Below are positions 5,192 to 12,531 of a DNA stretch of 22,505 bases, piece by piece. The position numbers and the translations under genes were made by a program. The stretch is from an uncultured Clostridia bacterium (lineage in GTDB: Bacteria; Bacillota; Clostridia; Monoglobales; Monoglobaceae): NCBI GenBank assembly GCA_934463175.1, contig CAKSIW010000048.1, positions 1-22,505 of the forward strand, read 5' to 3'. Below the pieces are notes generated by a model. It was not told where the DNA came from, made no database searches, and saw nothing but the letters and a program-made list of their open reading frames with translations. Positions within the stretch are counted from its first letter, which is position 1. Each line of letters opens with the position of its first letter.

Positions 5192-6775
5192 ATGAAAAAA
5201 TCACTGTTTTTTTTCATTTATGTGATATGCGCAACTGTGTTTTCGTCAGTTAATGCATTCTCGGCAAGCTATCCCGACAAGCTCAGAGTCGGAATATACT
5301 ATGATTCTTCAGCCGTGCAATCGCTTTCATTAAGCTGCGCAAACGGTTTTTCTGTCGGTTCGGTATACGACAGAAGCTTTTCCGCTGTTCTGAATATTCC
5401 GCAAACCGAAATCTGTGCAAAGCAGGACACGCTCAAGTGGCATGTCAGCTTCGGCAGCTTTGCGGACATTTCTTCGGCGTCGGCAAAAGTATCTGAGCTT
5501 GCGGCTCTCGGTGCGGATACGTATATTGCATATCTTTCCTCGGGAATATATGTTCTTCACGGCAGCTTTGAAACCGAAAACGACGCGGCTTGGGCGGCAA
5601 ACAATCTTCCTGCCGGCGGTGCGCCGCTGTTGCTCACGGGAAATCTGCTCCGTGCCGATGATGTGTCAAACGGGAGAATACTGTTCCTGTTTGAGCGTAC
5701 CGATTCGGCTTTCGGCATATTCGGCAAATCCGAATCCGACACTGTCACGATTGACGGTGCAGCAGGCGGCGCATACCGCGGCGGGTTTGAGCTTAGATTA
5801 TATGACGGAGGAAAAATAACTGTCACAAACATTGTCCCCGTTGAAGAATATTTATGCGGTGTTGTTTCGCGTGAAATGTCTCCCTCATGGAACATTGAGG
5901 CTCTGAAGGCGCAAGCTGTGTGCGCAAGAAACTTTTCGCTCGGACGAATCGGCTATCACAGCAAATTCGGTTTTGACGTGTGCCGAACCACCTGCTGTCA
6001 GGCATATTCGGGAATATCGGCAGAAACTGACGCGGTCAGCTCTGCTGTCGGTGAGACGCGCGGTGAGCTTTTGTTCTTTGACGGAGAGCCGATTCAGGCG
6101 GTCTATTCCTCTTCCATGGGTTCGTGCACCGAAAGCGTCGAAAATGTATGGGGAACGCCGTATCCGTATCTTGTCAGTGTTGATAATCCTTACGAGGACA
6201 CTGAAAACATCTATAACGGAAAATGGACAAAAACGCTGACGCGCAGCCGTGCAACCGAAATAATGAACAGCCGCGGCTATTCCGTCGGTGAAGTAACCGA
6301 CATAAATGCCTTGGAATATACCGCCGCCGGTCGTGTGCTGAAGCTCTTGGTTCGCGGAACTCAGGGTGAAAAGATTTTTGAGCGCGAAGCATGCCGCAGT
6401 ATATTCAGCGAGGTGACATACAGTCAGAAGTACACAGTGACAAAAGGCGGAACGTCATCATATCCATCAGTTTTCTGCACTGACGGAAACGGAGCTTCCA
6501 TACAGAAAACTCTGAAATCAGTCTCCGTCCTCAGCAAAGACGGCATTGTGACGGCAGACGGCAATATTTATATTGCAACCGACGGCAGTCGAACCGCTGA
6601 TTATTCTCCAACCTTCTCCGGAGATGATGACACATTCATCTTTGACGGCGAGGGCTGGGGGCATGGCGTCGGAATGAGCCAATACGGAGCAAAGGGTATG
6701 GCTGACGCAGGGTTTAAATACAGTGATATTCTGACACACTATTACACAGGTACATACCTTGAAAAGGCTTATTAA
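5192..6775 (+). CDS. Secreted SPOR-SpoIID/LytB domain protein
   Basis: Likely a peptidoglycan-acting enzyme: SpoIID is a lytic transglycosylase acting on denuded glycan strands. The ATG at 5192 is chosen over 5177 because AAAGG (5180-5184) lies 7 bases before it and the product then begins MKKS with a clean signal peptide (about 1-25, ending NAFSA). A SPOR-like region follows at about 83-139 (WHVSFGSF, then YVLHGSF). The SpoIID domain starts near 195, with VPVEEYLCGVVSREMSP carrying the presumed catalytic Glu228, and His256, Cys264, Cys268 and Cys269 near the zinc site known in C. difficile SpoIID. The C-terminus has the hallmark GWGHGVGMSQYGAKG and HYYTGT. At 527 residues it is longer than true SpoIID (about 340), so a paralogue is more likely. 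It is divergent from asd and 32 bases before queA. Confidence 0.85.
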   Translation: MKKSLFFFIYVICATVFSSVNAFSASYPDKLRVGIYYDSSAVQSLSLSCANGFSVGSVYDRSFSAVLNIPQTEICAKQDTLKWHVSFGSFADISSASAKVSELAALGADTYIAYLSSGIYVLHGSFETENDAAWAANNLPAGGAPLLLTGNLLRADDVSNGRILFLFERTDSAFGIFGKSESDTVTIDGAAGGAYRGGFELRLYDGGKITVTNIVPVEEYLCGVVSREMSPSWNIEALKAQAVCARNFSLGRIGYHSKFGFDVCRTTCCQAYSGISAETDAVSSAVGETRGELLFFDGEPIQAVYSSSMGSCTESVENVWGTPYPYLVSVDNPYEDTENIYNGKWTKTLTRSRATEIMNSRGYSVGEVTDINALEYTAAGRVLKLLVRGTQGEKIFEREACRSIFSEVTYSQKYTVTKGGTSSYPSVFCTDGNGASIQKTLKSVSVLSKDGIVTADGNIYIATDGSRTADYSPTFSGDDDTFIFDGEGWGHGVGMSQYGAKGMADAGFKYSDILTHYYTGTYLEKAY

Positions 6776-6807
6776 AATATAATAACAGAAAGGAAAATGA
6801 TTTTATT

Positions 6808-7833
6808 TTGAATATAAAAGATTTTTATTACGATTTACCGCACGAACTGATTGCACAGCACCCGCTCAAGGACAGAGCTTCTTCACGGCTCATGGTTCTC
6901 AGCCGCAAAACAGGCGATATATGTCACAAACATTTCTATGATATTGTTGACTATCTGAATGAGGGCGACTGCCTTGTTATGAATAACACAAAAGTCATTC
7001 CCGCACGTCTCTACGGTGAAAAGGAGGGCAGCGGCGGCAGAATTGAATTTCTTCTTCTTCGCCGCATTGACATTGACACATGGGAAATCATTCTGCGCCC
7101 CGGCAAAAAAGCAAGACGCGGCAGCAGATTTGTTTTTGGCGGAGGATTGCTGCACGCGGAAATACTGGAGGTCAAAGATGACGGAAACCGCATTGCGCGC
7201 TTTGAATATGACGGAATATGGGAGGAAATCCTTGACAGGCTCGGCGAAATGCCTCTTCCGCCGTATATAAAAGAAAAGCTTGAAGACAAGAACCGCTATC
7301 AAACCGTTTATTCAAAGATTGAGGGTTCTGCAGCAGCTCCCACAGCAGGTCTGCATTTTACCGAAGAGCTTTTGGCAAAAATACGTGCAAAGGGTGTAAA
7401 ATGTGCATTTGTCACGCTTCATGTCGGTCTCGGAACATTTCGACCCGTGTCTGTTGATAACATTGAAGAACATAAAATGCATTCCGAATACTATGAGGTT
7501 TCGGCAGAAACAGCCGACATAATAAACACAGCAAGGAAAAACGGCGGCAGAATCATTGCAGTCGGCACAACCTCTGTCAGAACCCTTGAAACATGCGCGT
7601 CGGAAAACGGCGAAATAATGCCGAAAACGGGAGACACTTCCATATTTATCTATCCCGGTTACCGCTTTAAGGCTGTTGATTCAATAATCACAAACTTTCA
7701 TCTTCCCGAATCAACGCTTCTTATGCTCATTTCCGCGTTTGCCGACAGAGAAACAATTATGCGTGCATATGATGAGGCAATTAAGGAGCAATACAGATTC
7801 TTCAGTTTCGGCGACGCAATGTTAATTCTATAA
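6808..7833 (+). CDS. queA: S-adenosylmethionine:tRNA ribosyltransferase-isomerase
   Basis: Transfers and isomerises the ribosyl group of S-adenosylmethionine onto preQ1-modified tRNA, giving epoxyqueuosine at position 34. The 341-residue protein has family features throughout: the DFYYDLPHELIAQHPL start, MNNTKVIPARLYG, the AAPTAGLHFT segment, HVGLGTFRPV and TNFHLPESTLLMLISAFA. The start is a TTG (6808-6810): the product begins where the family begins, but AAAGGA (6789-6794) is 13 bases away, which is long. A 4-codon ATG frame (6797-6811) overlaps this TTG. It is followed 21 bases later by tgt, the preceding enzyme of the pathway. Confidence 0.96.
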   Translation: MNIKDFYYDLPHELIAQHPLKDRASSRLMVLSRKTGDICHKHFYDIVDYLNEGDCLVMNNTKVIPARLYGEKEGSGGRIEFLLLRRIDIDTWEIILRPGKKARRGSRFVFGGGLLHAEILEVKDDGNRIARFEYDGIWEEILDRLGEMPLPPYIKEKLEDKNRYQTVYSKIEGSAAAPTAGLHFTEELLAKIRAKGVKCAFVTLHVGLGTFRPVSVDNIEEHKMHSEYYEVSAETADIINTARKNGGRIIAVGTTSVRTLETCASENGEIMPKTGDTSIFIYPGYRFKAVDSIITNFHLPESTLLMLISAFADRETIMRAYDEAIKEQYRFFSFGDAMLIL

Positions 7834-7854
7834 AAACAGAAAGGTATACCAAAT

Positions 7855-8985
7855 ATGTTTAAACTCATAAAAAAAGAAGGTGCGGCACGCCGGGGAGAGT
7901 TCAGCACACCGCACGGAACAATTCAAACGCCGGTGTTTATGAACGTCGGCACGGCTGCCGCAATCAAGGGCGGTCTTGATTCGTTTGACCTCAAGGAAAT
8001 CGGCTGTCAGGTTGAGCTTTCAAACACCTACCACCTCCACCTCCGCCCCGGAGATAAAGTTGTTAAAACGCTTGGCGGTCTGCACAAGTTTATGAACTGG
8101 GACAGACCCATTTTGACTGACAGCGGCGGTTTTCAAGTCTTTTCACTTGCCAAGCTGCGCAAAATCAAGGAAGAGGGCGTATATTTCTCCTCGCATATTG
8201 ACGGCAGACATATTTTTATGGGTCCCGAGGAAAGTATGCAGATTCAGTCAAACCTCGCTTCAACCATCGCTATGGCATTTGACGAGTGTGTTGAAAATCC
8301 ATGCGAAAAGGACTATGCAAAACAGTCCTCCGAAAGAACAGTTCGCTGGCTGAAACGCTGCAAAGCTGAGCTGACACGTCTTAATTCACTTGATGATACA
8401 ATAAACAAGCAGCAAATGCTTTTCGGAATCAATCAGGGCAGCACATATTCCGACCTCAGAATTGAAAATATGAAGCAAATTGCCGAGCTTGATCTTGACG
8501 GATATGCCATAGGCGGTCTTGCTGTCGGAGAACCTGCCGAGGTCATGTATGAAATAATTGAGAGTGTTGAACAATTTGCACCTGCCGGCAAACCGCGCTA
8601 TCTGATGGGGGTCGGAACTCCTGCCAACATTATTGAAGCCGTGAGCCGCGGTGTTGACTTTTTTGACTGCGTTATGCCAAGCAGAAATGCGCGTCACGGA
8701 ACACTTTTCACCTCGGAGGGGATTGTGAACATAAACAATGCCAAATATGAAACAGATGATTCGCCTCTCGACAAAAATTGCAGCTGCCACACGTGCCGCA
8801 ATTTTTCAAAGGGCTATCTGCGCCACCTCTTCAAGGCCGGTGAAATACTTGCGCTTCGTCTTGCGGTCATTCACAACCTGACATTCTACAACAAGCTTGC
8901 GGCAGACATAAGAAACGCTCTTGATGAAGGCTGCTTTGCTGATTTCAGAAGGAAAAATGTCGATATTATGTCACGCAGAATATAA
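7855..8985 (+). CDS. tgt: tRNA-guanine(34) transglycosylase
   Basis: Exchanges guanine at position 34 of Asp, Asn, His and Tyr tRNAs for preQ1. The 376-residue TIM-barrel enzyme shows the substrate-binding Asp89 in DSGGFQVFSL, the nucleophile Asp271 in DFFDCVMPSRNARHGT, and a zinc site CSCHTC (Cys309, Cys311, Cys314) completed by His340. ATG at 7855 follows GAAAGG at suitable spacing. It is co-transcribed with queA. A weak A/T-only hairpin overlaps its stop codon. Confidence 0.97.
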   Translation: MFKLIKKEGAARRGEFSTPHGTIQTPVFMNVGTAAAIKGGLDSFDLKEIGCQVELSNTYHLHLRPGDKVVKTLGGLHKFMNWDRPILTDSGGFQVFSLAKLRKIKEEGVYFSSHIDGRHIFMGPEESMQIQSNLASTIAMAFDECVENPCEKDYAKQSSERTVRWLKRCKAELTRLNSLDDTINKQQMLFGINQGSTYSDLRIENMKQIAELDLDGYAIGGLAVGEPAEVMYEIIESVEQFAPAGKPRYLMGVGTPANIIEAVSRGVDFFDCVMPSRNARHGTLFTSEGIVNINNAKYETDDSPLDKNCSCHTCRNFSKGYLRHLFKAGEILALRLAVIHNLTFYNKLAADIRNALDEGCFADFRRKNVDIMSRRI

Positions 8986-9010
8986 TTTTAACGGTAAAAT
9001 TTTCATTTTT
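8984..9010 (+). terminator. Weak terminator after tgt
   Basis: A perfect 7-bp stem made only of A-T pairs (aatttta 8984-8990 with taaaatt 8995-9001) has an ACGG tetraloop and is followed by a T-rich tract (tcattttt). It overlaps the tgt stop codon and sits just before a new promoter at 9014-9042. Low G+C makes it weak. Confidence 0.4.
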
Positions 9011-9013
9011 CTA

Positions 9014-9042
9014 TTGCAATATAATGAAAAAAAGGTTATAAT
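9014..9042 (+). promoter_or_regulatory. Sigma-A-type promoter of yajC
   Basis: TTGCAA (9014-9019, one mismatch to TTGACA counted as a swapped pair) lies 17 bases before a perfect TATAAT (9037-9042). Transcription would start near 9049, giving a leader of about 60 bases that contains the hairpin 9060-9087 and the ribosome site AGGAGG (9095-9100). Confidence 0.7.
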
Positions 9043-9059
9043 AGCTTTATAACTTAAAA

Positions 9060-9087
9060 ACGGTTTGCCGATTAATGAGCGAACCGT
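9060..9087 (+). promoter_or_regulatory. Leader hairpin upstream of yajC
   Basis: The 9-bp stem acggtttgc (9060-9068) pairs with gcgaaccgt (9079-9087), with one G-U pair and a 10-base loop. It stands near the predicted 5' end of the transcript and 8 bases before the AGGAGG site. The longer ATG frame starting at 9075 begins in its loop and has no ribosome site, so it is not used as a start. Function is unknown; 5'-end protection of the mRNA is one option. Confidence 0.4.
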
Positions 9088-9107
9088 CACACTCAGGAGG
9101 TAAAAAA

Positions 9108-9509
9108 ATGTTTTCATTTATCACAGCTTATGCTGACGGAGCGGCAAATGCAGCCGCTGCAACACCGGAGGCCGGCGCACTTTCAATGGCATCTCCGATT
9201 TTGATGCTTGTTCTGATGTTTGCGGTGTTCTATTTCATTCTGATAAGACCGCAGAAAAAAAAGGAAAAAGAGCTTAAAAACATGATTGCCGCGCTCAAGG
9301 TTGGCGACGAGGTTGCAACAGTCGGCGGCATACACGGCAAAATTGCAAGAATCAAGGACGATTTGTTTGTTCTCGAATCGGGAATCGGCGTAAATAAGTC
9401 ATACATTACAGTTGACCGCAGTGCTGTCAGCCGTTTTCTCAAAAAAGGTGAAGACACCAAAACCGTAACTCCGATTCCGGGCGCAGAGAACGAGGAATCC
9501 GCCGAATAA
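9108..9509 (+). CDS. yajC: Preprotein translocase subunit YajC
   Basis: Small membrane partner of SecDF in the Sec holotranslocon. The ATG at 9108 is chosen because AGGAGG (9095-9100) lies 7 bases upstream; the ATG at 9075 has no such site. The 133-residue product has a short N-terminal tail, one transmembrane segment (about 27-46), the hallmark RPQKKKEKE immediately after it, and the cytosolic YajC fold with LKVGDEVATVGGIHGKI. It lies upstream of secD-secF, as in many bacteria, with one membrane-protein gene in between. Confidence 0.95.
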   Translation: MFSFITAYADGAANAAAATPEAGALSMASPILMLVLMFAVFYFILIRPQKKKEKELKNMIAALKVGDEVATVGGIHGKIARIKDDLFVLESGIGVNKSYITVDRSAVSRFLKKGEDTKTVTPIPGAENEESAE

Positions 9510-9547
9510 AACGGCTTTAAAACATAAGATTTGATTTTTCAAGAATG

Positions 9548-9611
9548 ACTCCCTCAAATTCTGCATATTATTTACTGAATGTAAATCATTAATGCAAAGA
9601 GGGGGTTTTTT
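9548..9611 (+). promoter_or_regulatory. Terminator-like hairpin enclosing a ribosome binding site
   Basis: Arm actccctc (about 9548-9555) can pair with gagggggt (9599-9606). Inner helices tgca 9562-9565 with 9593-9596 and tttac 9571-9575 with gtaaa 9581-9585 continue the fold. Six T residues (9606-9611) follow and the next base begins the ATG at 9612. The purine arm (gaggggg) is the only plausible ribosome site of the next gene. The element could therefore terminate yajC transcripts, block translation of the next gene, or both. Confidence 0.5.
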
Positions 9612-10028
9612 ATGCTCAAATCAAACACATCGGGATCAGAGAATGCTCCCGCGCTTGATATTCTCTACATTATGAAGGCGGTTGCCGCAGCATACATAAT
9701 TTCGGTTATTCTCCTTCTTCCGGCAGCACTCATTGCAACATGGCAGTGTTTTTCCGACAAGGGAATTTCGGTCATGGTGAACTTCATCACCGCGCTCGGA
9801 ACTGTCAGCTGCGGTTTTATGTCGGGACGCCATTCGGCACGCGGTGGACTAATCTGCGGTGCAGTATCGGGATTAATTTATGCCGCGGTTTTATGCTTAA
9901 TCGGAAACCTTGCCGCACAAAATGTCAGCTTTGGAATGAATGCTGTATGCGCCGCCGTAATCGGCACTGTCTGCGGAGCCGCAGGCGGAATTATCGGAAT
10001 AAACACACGCCGCCAAAGACGCAGATAA
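9612..10028 (+). CDS. TIGR04086-like membrane protein next to yajC
   Basis: The 138-residue product has four hydrophobic segments (about 19-43, 55-70, 76-98 and 105-128) separated by short loops, with glycine-rich helices (GLICGAVSGLIY, GTVCGAAGGIIG) and a basic C-terminal tail (NTRRQRRR). Size, topology and its place beside yajC fit the TIGR04086 putative membrane family of Firmicutes, from memory. No enzymatic motif is visible and the function is unknown; a link to Sec translocation is suggested only by location. The start ATG 9612 has its purine-rich site inside a hairpin. Confidence 0.7.
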   Translation: MLKSNTSGSENAPALDILYIMKAVAAAYIISVILLLPAALIATWQCFSDKGISVMVNFITALGTVSCGFMSGRHSARGGLICGAVSGLIYAAVLCLIGNLAAQNVSFGMNAVCAAVIGTVCGAAGGIIGINTRRQRRR

Positions 10029-10059
10029 CGTTTTTTGACAAAAAACTTTGCTGAAACTA

Positions 10060-10088
10060 TTGACTATTTGACCAAAAAAATATATAAT
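10060..10088 (+). promoter_or_regulatory. Sigma-A-type promoter of secDF
   Basis: TTGACT (10060-10065) is followed after exactly 17 bases by a perfect TATAAT (10083-10088). Transcription would begin near 10095, giving a leader of about 165 bases before the secD start, which is long and structured. A second TTGACA at 10035-10040 lacks a good -10. Confidence 0.7.
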
Positions 10089-10117
10089 AGTTTAGTGGTT
10101 CGCAAAATAATATCACC

Positions 10118-10243
10118 GCGCAGCACACCGATTCCGATATGCTGCGCAAAGCTTTGCAGCCAATGCGGACAAGCCGCATTATGCATATTACTTTAAAAAT
10201 AATTAAAACACTAAAATACAAAATTATCTCATACAAGAGATAA
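10118..10243 (+). promoter_or_regulatory. Structured leader of secD with three hairpins
   Basis: Three perfect stems line up in the leader: 8 bp (gcgcagca 10118-10125 with tgctgcgc 10140-10147), 7 bp (aatgcgg 10162-10168 with ccgcatt 10174-10180) and 7 bp (ttatctc 10224-10230 with gagataa 10237-10243). The last ends two bases before the AAGGAGG site (10246-10252). None has a T run, so these are not terminators. I do not recognise the motif. Confidence 0.4.
10139..10243 (+). CDS. Possible 34-codon leader ORF upstream of secD
   Basis: ATG at 10139 opens a 34-codon frame ending in TAA at 10241-10243, three bases before the secD ribosome site. The predicted peptide is strongly basic (MLRKALQPMRTSR, then IIKTLKYKIISYKR) and has no signal or transmembrane segment. 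No Shine-Dalgarno is visible and the ATG lies in a hairpin arm. Positioned like Sec-monitoring leader peptides (SecM, VemP, MifM), but without their export signal; chance is a serious alternative in A-rich DNA. Confidence 0.2.
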   Translation: MLRKALQPMRTSRIMHITLKIIKTLKYKIISYKR

Positions 10244-10261
10244 GCAAGGAGGAAAAAAGCA

Positions 10262-11554
10262 GTGTCAAGAAGTATTATTAAGCTTACGGCGACAATCGCC
10301 GTAATTGCAGCACTTCTGTTCGTTGCATTATACGGACTTGACTTTACTGATACCGTTAGATTCCCGGGCGTACTCGATCCCGACGGTGTTGTTCAGGGTC
10401 TTGACCTGAAGGGCGGTTCGGTAATAGTCTTTGAAGCAAGTGAAGCTAATCCGACCGATGAACAGATGAACACTGTTGCAAACATGATGAGAACGCGTCT
10501 CGACGGTCTCGGCTATTCCGAGGCAACCGTAACAAGACAGGGAGCAAAAAAGGTCAGAATCGAGATTCCGTCGATTTCAGACCCGAAGGAAGCTGCCGAA
10601 ACTCTCGGCGCAACCGCTCAGCTCAAATTTGTTGACAGCACAGGTGCTGAGGTTCTGACAGGAAGCGATGTTAAAACAGCTTCTGCGGAATACGGTCAGA
10701 CAAGTCAGATGGGAAGTGCGGAGCACTATGTCAGCCTCACTCTCACAGCTGAAGGAACAAAGAAATTTTCAGAAGCAACAGGTAGAATTGCAGGTCTTGC
10801 TCAGGGACAGAACTACATTGCAATCATGATGGACGATATGGTGATTTCCGCACCGAGTGTCAGCACAAGAATCGACAGTGAAAACTGTATGATTTCGGGA
10901 AGCTTTGATGCAGAAAGTGCAAAAGCACTTGCCGCAAACATCAGATCAGGTCAGCTTCCGTTCTCACTTTCGCAGGTTGAGCTGAGAGCAATCAGTGCAA
11001 CCCTTGGTGATACCGCTCTGAAAACCTCGCTCACAGCAGGTCTCATCGGTATTATTCTTGTAATGCTGTTTATGCTTCTTCTGTATCGTCTGCCCGGTCT
11101 TATGGCAGATATTGCACTTGCGGCATACATGGCAATTGTGGGAATTCTTCTCGCAAACCTTCACGTCAACCTCACGCTTCCCGGTATTGCAGGTATTATC
11201 CTTTCAATCGGTATGGCAGTTGACGCGAACGTAGTTATCTTTGAGAGAATCAAGGAAGAGCTGAAGCTCGGAAAAACTGTACGTTCCGCGGTTGATGCAG
11301 GCTTCCACCGTGCACTCTCCGCAGTTATTGATTCAAACATCACAACAATCATCTCTGCCGTAATTCTGATTTTCCTCGGAACAGGAACAATCAAGGGCTT
11401 TGGTGTCACACTCCTTATCGGTGTTGTTGTCAGCATGATTTCCGCGATTTCTCTCACGAGACTTCTTCTCAAGCAGATGATTGGAATGAATGTCAGAAAT
11501 CTGTGGCTCTATGGAATTAACAAGTCAAAAAAGGAGGGCGCAGAAAATGCTTAA
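10262..11554 (+). CDS. secD: Protein translocase subunit SecD
   Basis: RND-type accessory subunit that uses the proton gradient to help proteins through SecYEG. The 430-residue product has an N-terminal transmembrane helix (about 7-25), the conserved GLDLKGG at 46-52, the periplasmic-type P1 head, the GSFDAESAKALAANIRSG block, and five C-terminal helices with the conserved AVDANVVIFERI. It is shorter than E. coli SecD (615), as usual in Firmicutes. The start is GTG at 10262, nine bases after AAGGAGG. Its end overlaps secF by 8 bases, indicating translational coupling. Confidence 0.96.
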   Translation: MSRSIIKLTATIAVIAALLFVALYGLDFTDTVRFPGVLDPDGVVQGLDLKGGSVIVFEASEANPTDEQMNTVANMMRTRLDGLGYSEATVTRQGAKKVRIEIPSISDPKEAAETLGATAQLKFVDSTGAEVLTGSDVKTASAEYGQTSQMGSAEHYVSLTLTAEGTKKFSEATGRIAGLAQGQNYIAIMMDDMVISAPSVSTRIDSENCMISGSFDAESAKALAANIRSGQLPFSLSQVELRAISATLGDTALKTSLTAGLIGIILVMLFMLLLYRLPGLMADIALAAYMAIVGILLANLHVNLTLPGIAGIILSIGMAVDANVVIFERIKEELKLGKTVRSAVDAGFHRALSAVIDSNITTIISAVILIFLGTGTIKGFGVTLLIGVVVSMISAISLTRLLLKQMIGMNVRNLWLYGINKSKKEGAENA

Positions 11555-12467
11555 TATTATTGGAAAAAGAAAGATTTTCTTCACAATTTCAATTATACTG
11601 ATGGTTGTGAGCGCTGCATCCTTGATTATTCAGGGTTTCAATCTTGACACGGATTTTGCAGGCGGTATGGCTGTAACCTATTCAATAAAGGGTGATTTCA
11701 CCGTTAAAGATGTTGAGGACATTGTTTCCGAAGCACTCGGAACACACCAGAAAGCGTCTTCGGTTCAGAAGTCGGAAAATCAAGAGGTTGTTATTAAATT
11801 CGGCTATGACAATGCACTCAAGACAGACGATGAAAGAGCAGCTTTCAGTGACGAAAAGATTCGTTCGATTACGGAGTTCCTTTCAAAGAAATACGGTGAA
11901 GTCGAACTCAAAAACAAGGATATTGTTTCACCGTCAACAGGCAAGGAGCTTGCAAGAAGTGCTGTCTGGATGTCAATTCTTGCCGCAATTGCAATTCTTG
12001 TTTATGTAACCTTCAGATTTGAGGTTGTTTCCGGTGTTTCGGCAGTCGTTGCACTTGCGCATGACATTCTGATTCTCTGCGGAATATATTCAATCACAAG
12101 AACTGCAATTGACACAAACTTTATCGCAGCAGTTCTCACGGTTCTCGGTTATTCAATTAACTCGACAATCATCATATTCGACCGTATCAGAGAAAATATG
12201 CGTCACGCAAAGAAACAGACATATTCCGAAATTGCTAATACGAGCATAAATCAGACACTTGCACGCTCAATAAACACAACAGTTACCACGCTTCTCACAA
12301 TCGGCATGGTTTACATTCTCGGCGTGACATCAATCAAGGTTTTTGCTCTGCCAATCATTATCGGTATTGCAATCGGAACATACACCTCCATTTGTCTCGC
12401 AGGTTCTCTGTGGTCAATCTGGAAGGACTCTTCCGTTAAAGCAAAAAAGCAGGCAAAAAAAGCGTAA
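11547..12467 (+). CDS. secF: Protein translocase subunit SecF
   Basis: Partner of SecD in the proton-driven Sec accessory complex. Starting at ATG 11547 (AAGGAGGG at 11531-11538) gives 306 residues; the upstream in-frame ATG at 11490 lies inside secD and has no ribosome site. The protein has a first helix at about 10-29, the DFAGG motif at 36-40, a P4-type external domain, and five C-terminal helices with LGYSINSTIIIFDRIREN. Start and secD stop overlap as ATGCTTAA. A strong terminator follows 18 bases after the stop. Confidence 0.96.
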   Translation: MLNIIGKRKIFFTISIILMVVSAASLIIQGFNLDTDFAGGMAVTYSIKGDFTVKDVEDIVSEALGTHQKASSVQKSENQEVVIKFGYDNALKTDDERAAFSDEKIRSITEFLSKKYGEVELKNKDIVSPSTGKELARSAVWMSILAAIAILVYVTFRFEVVSGVSAVVALAHDILILCGIYSITRTAIDTNFIAAVLTVLGYSINSTIIIFDRIRENMRHAKKQTYSEIANTSINQTLARSINTTVTTLLTIGMVYILGVTSIKVFALPIIIGIAIGTYTSICLAGSLWSIWKDSSVKAKKQAKKA

Positions 12468-12485
12468 TTTTTTAGAGAACATTAT

Positions 12486-12522
12486 AAAAAACAGCATACC
12501 CTGTCGGATATGCTGTTTTTTT
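12486..12522. terminator. Bidirectional intrinsic terminator between secF and the UPF0182 gene
   Basis: Stem acagcata...tatgctgt (12491-12498 with 12510-12517, one bulged base, extended by CC/GG) is flanked by T runs on both strands: seven T residues after it on the plus strand and six on the minus strand. It lies between convergent stop codons, so it serves secF on one side and the long smc-ftsY block on the other. Confidence 0.85.
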
Positions 12523-12531
12523 GTAATTTTT

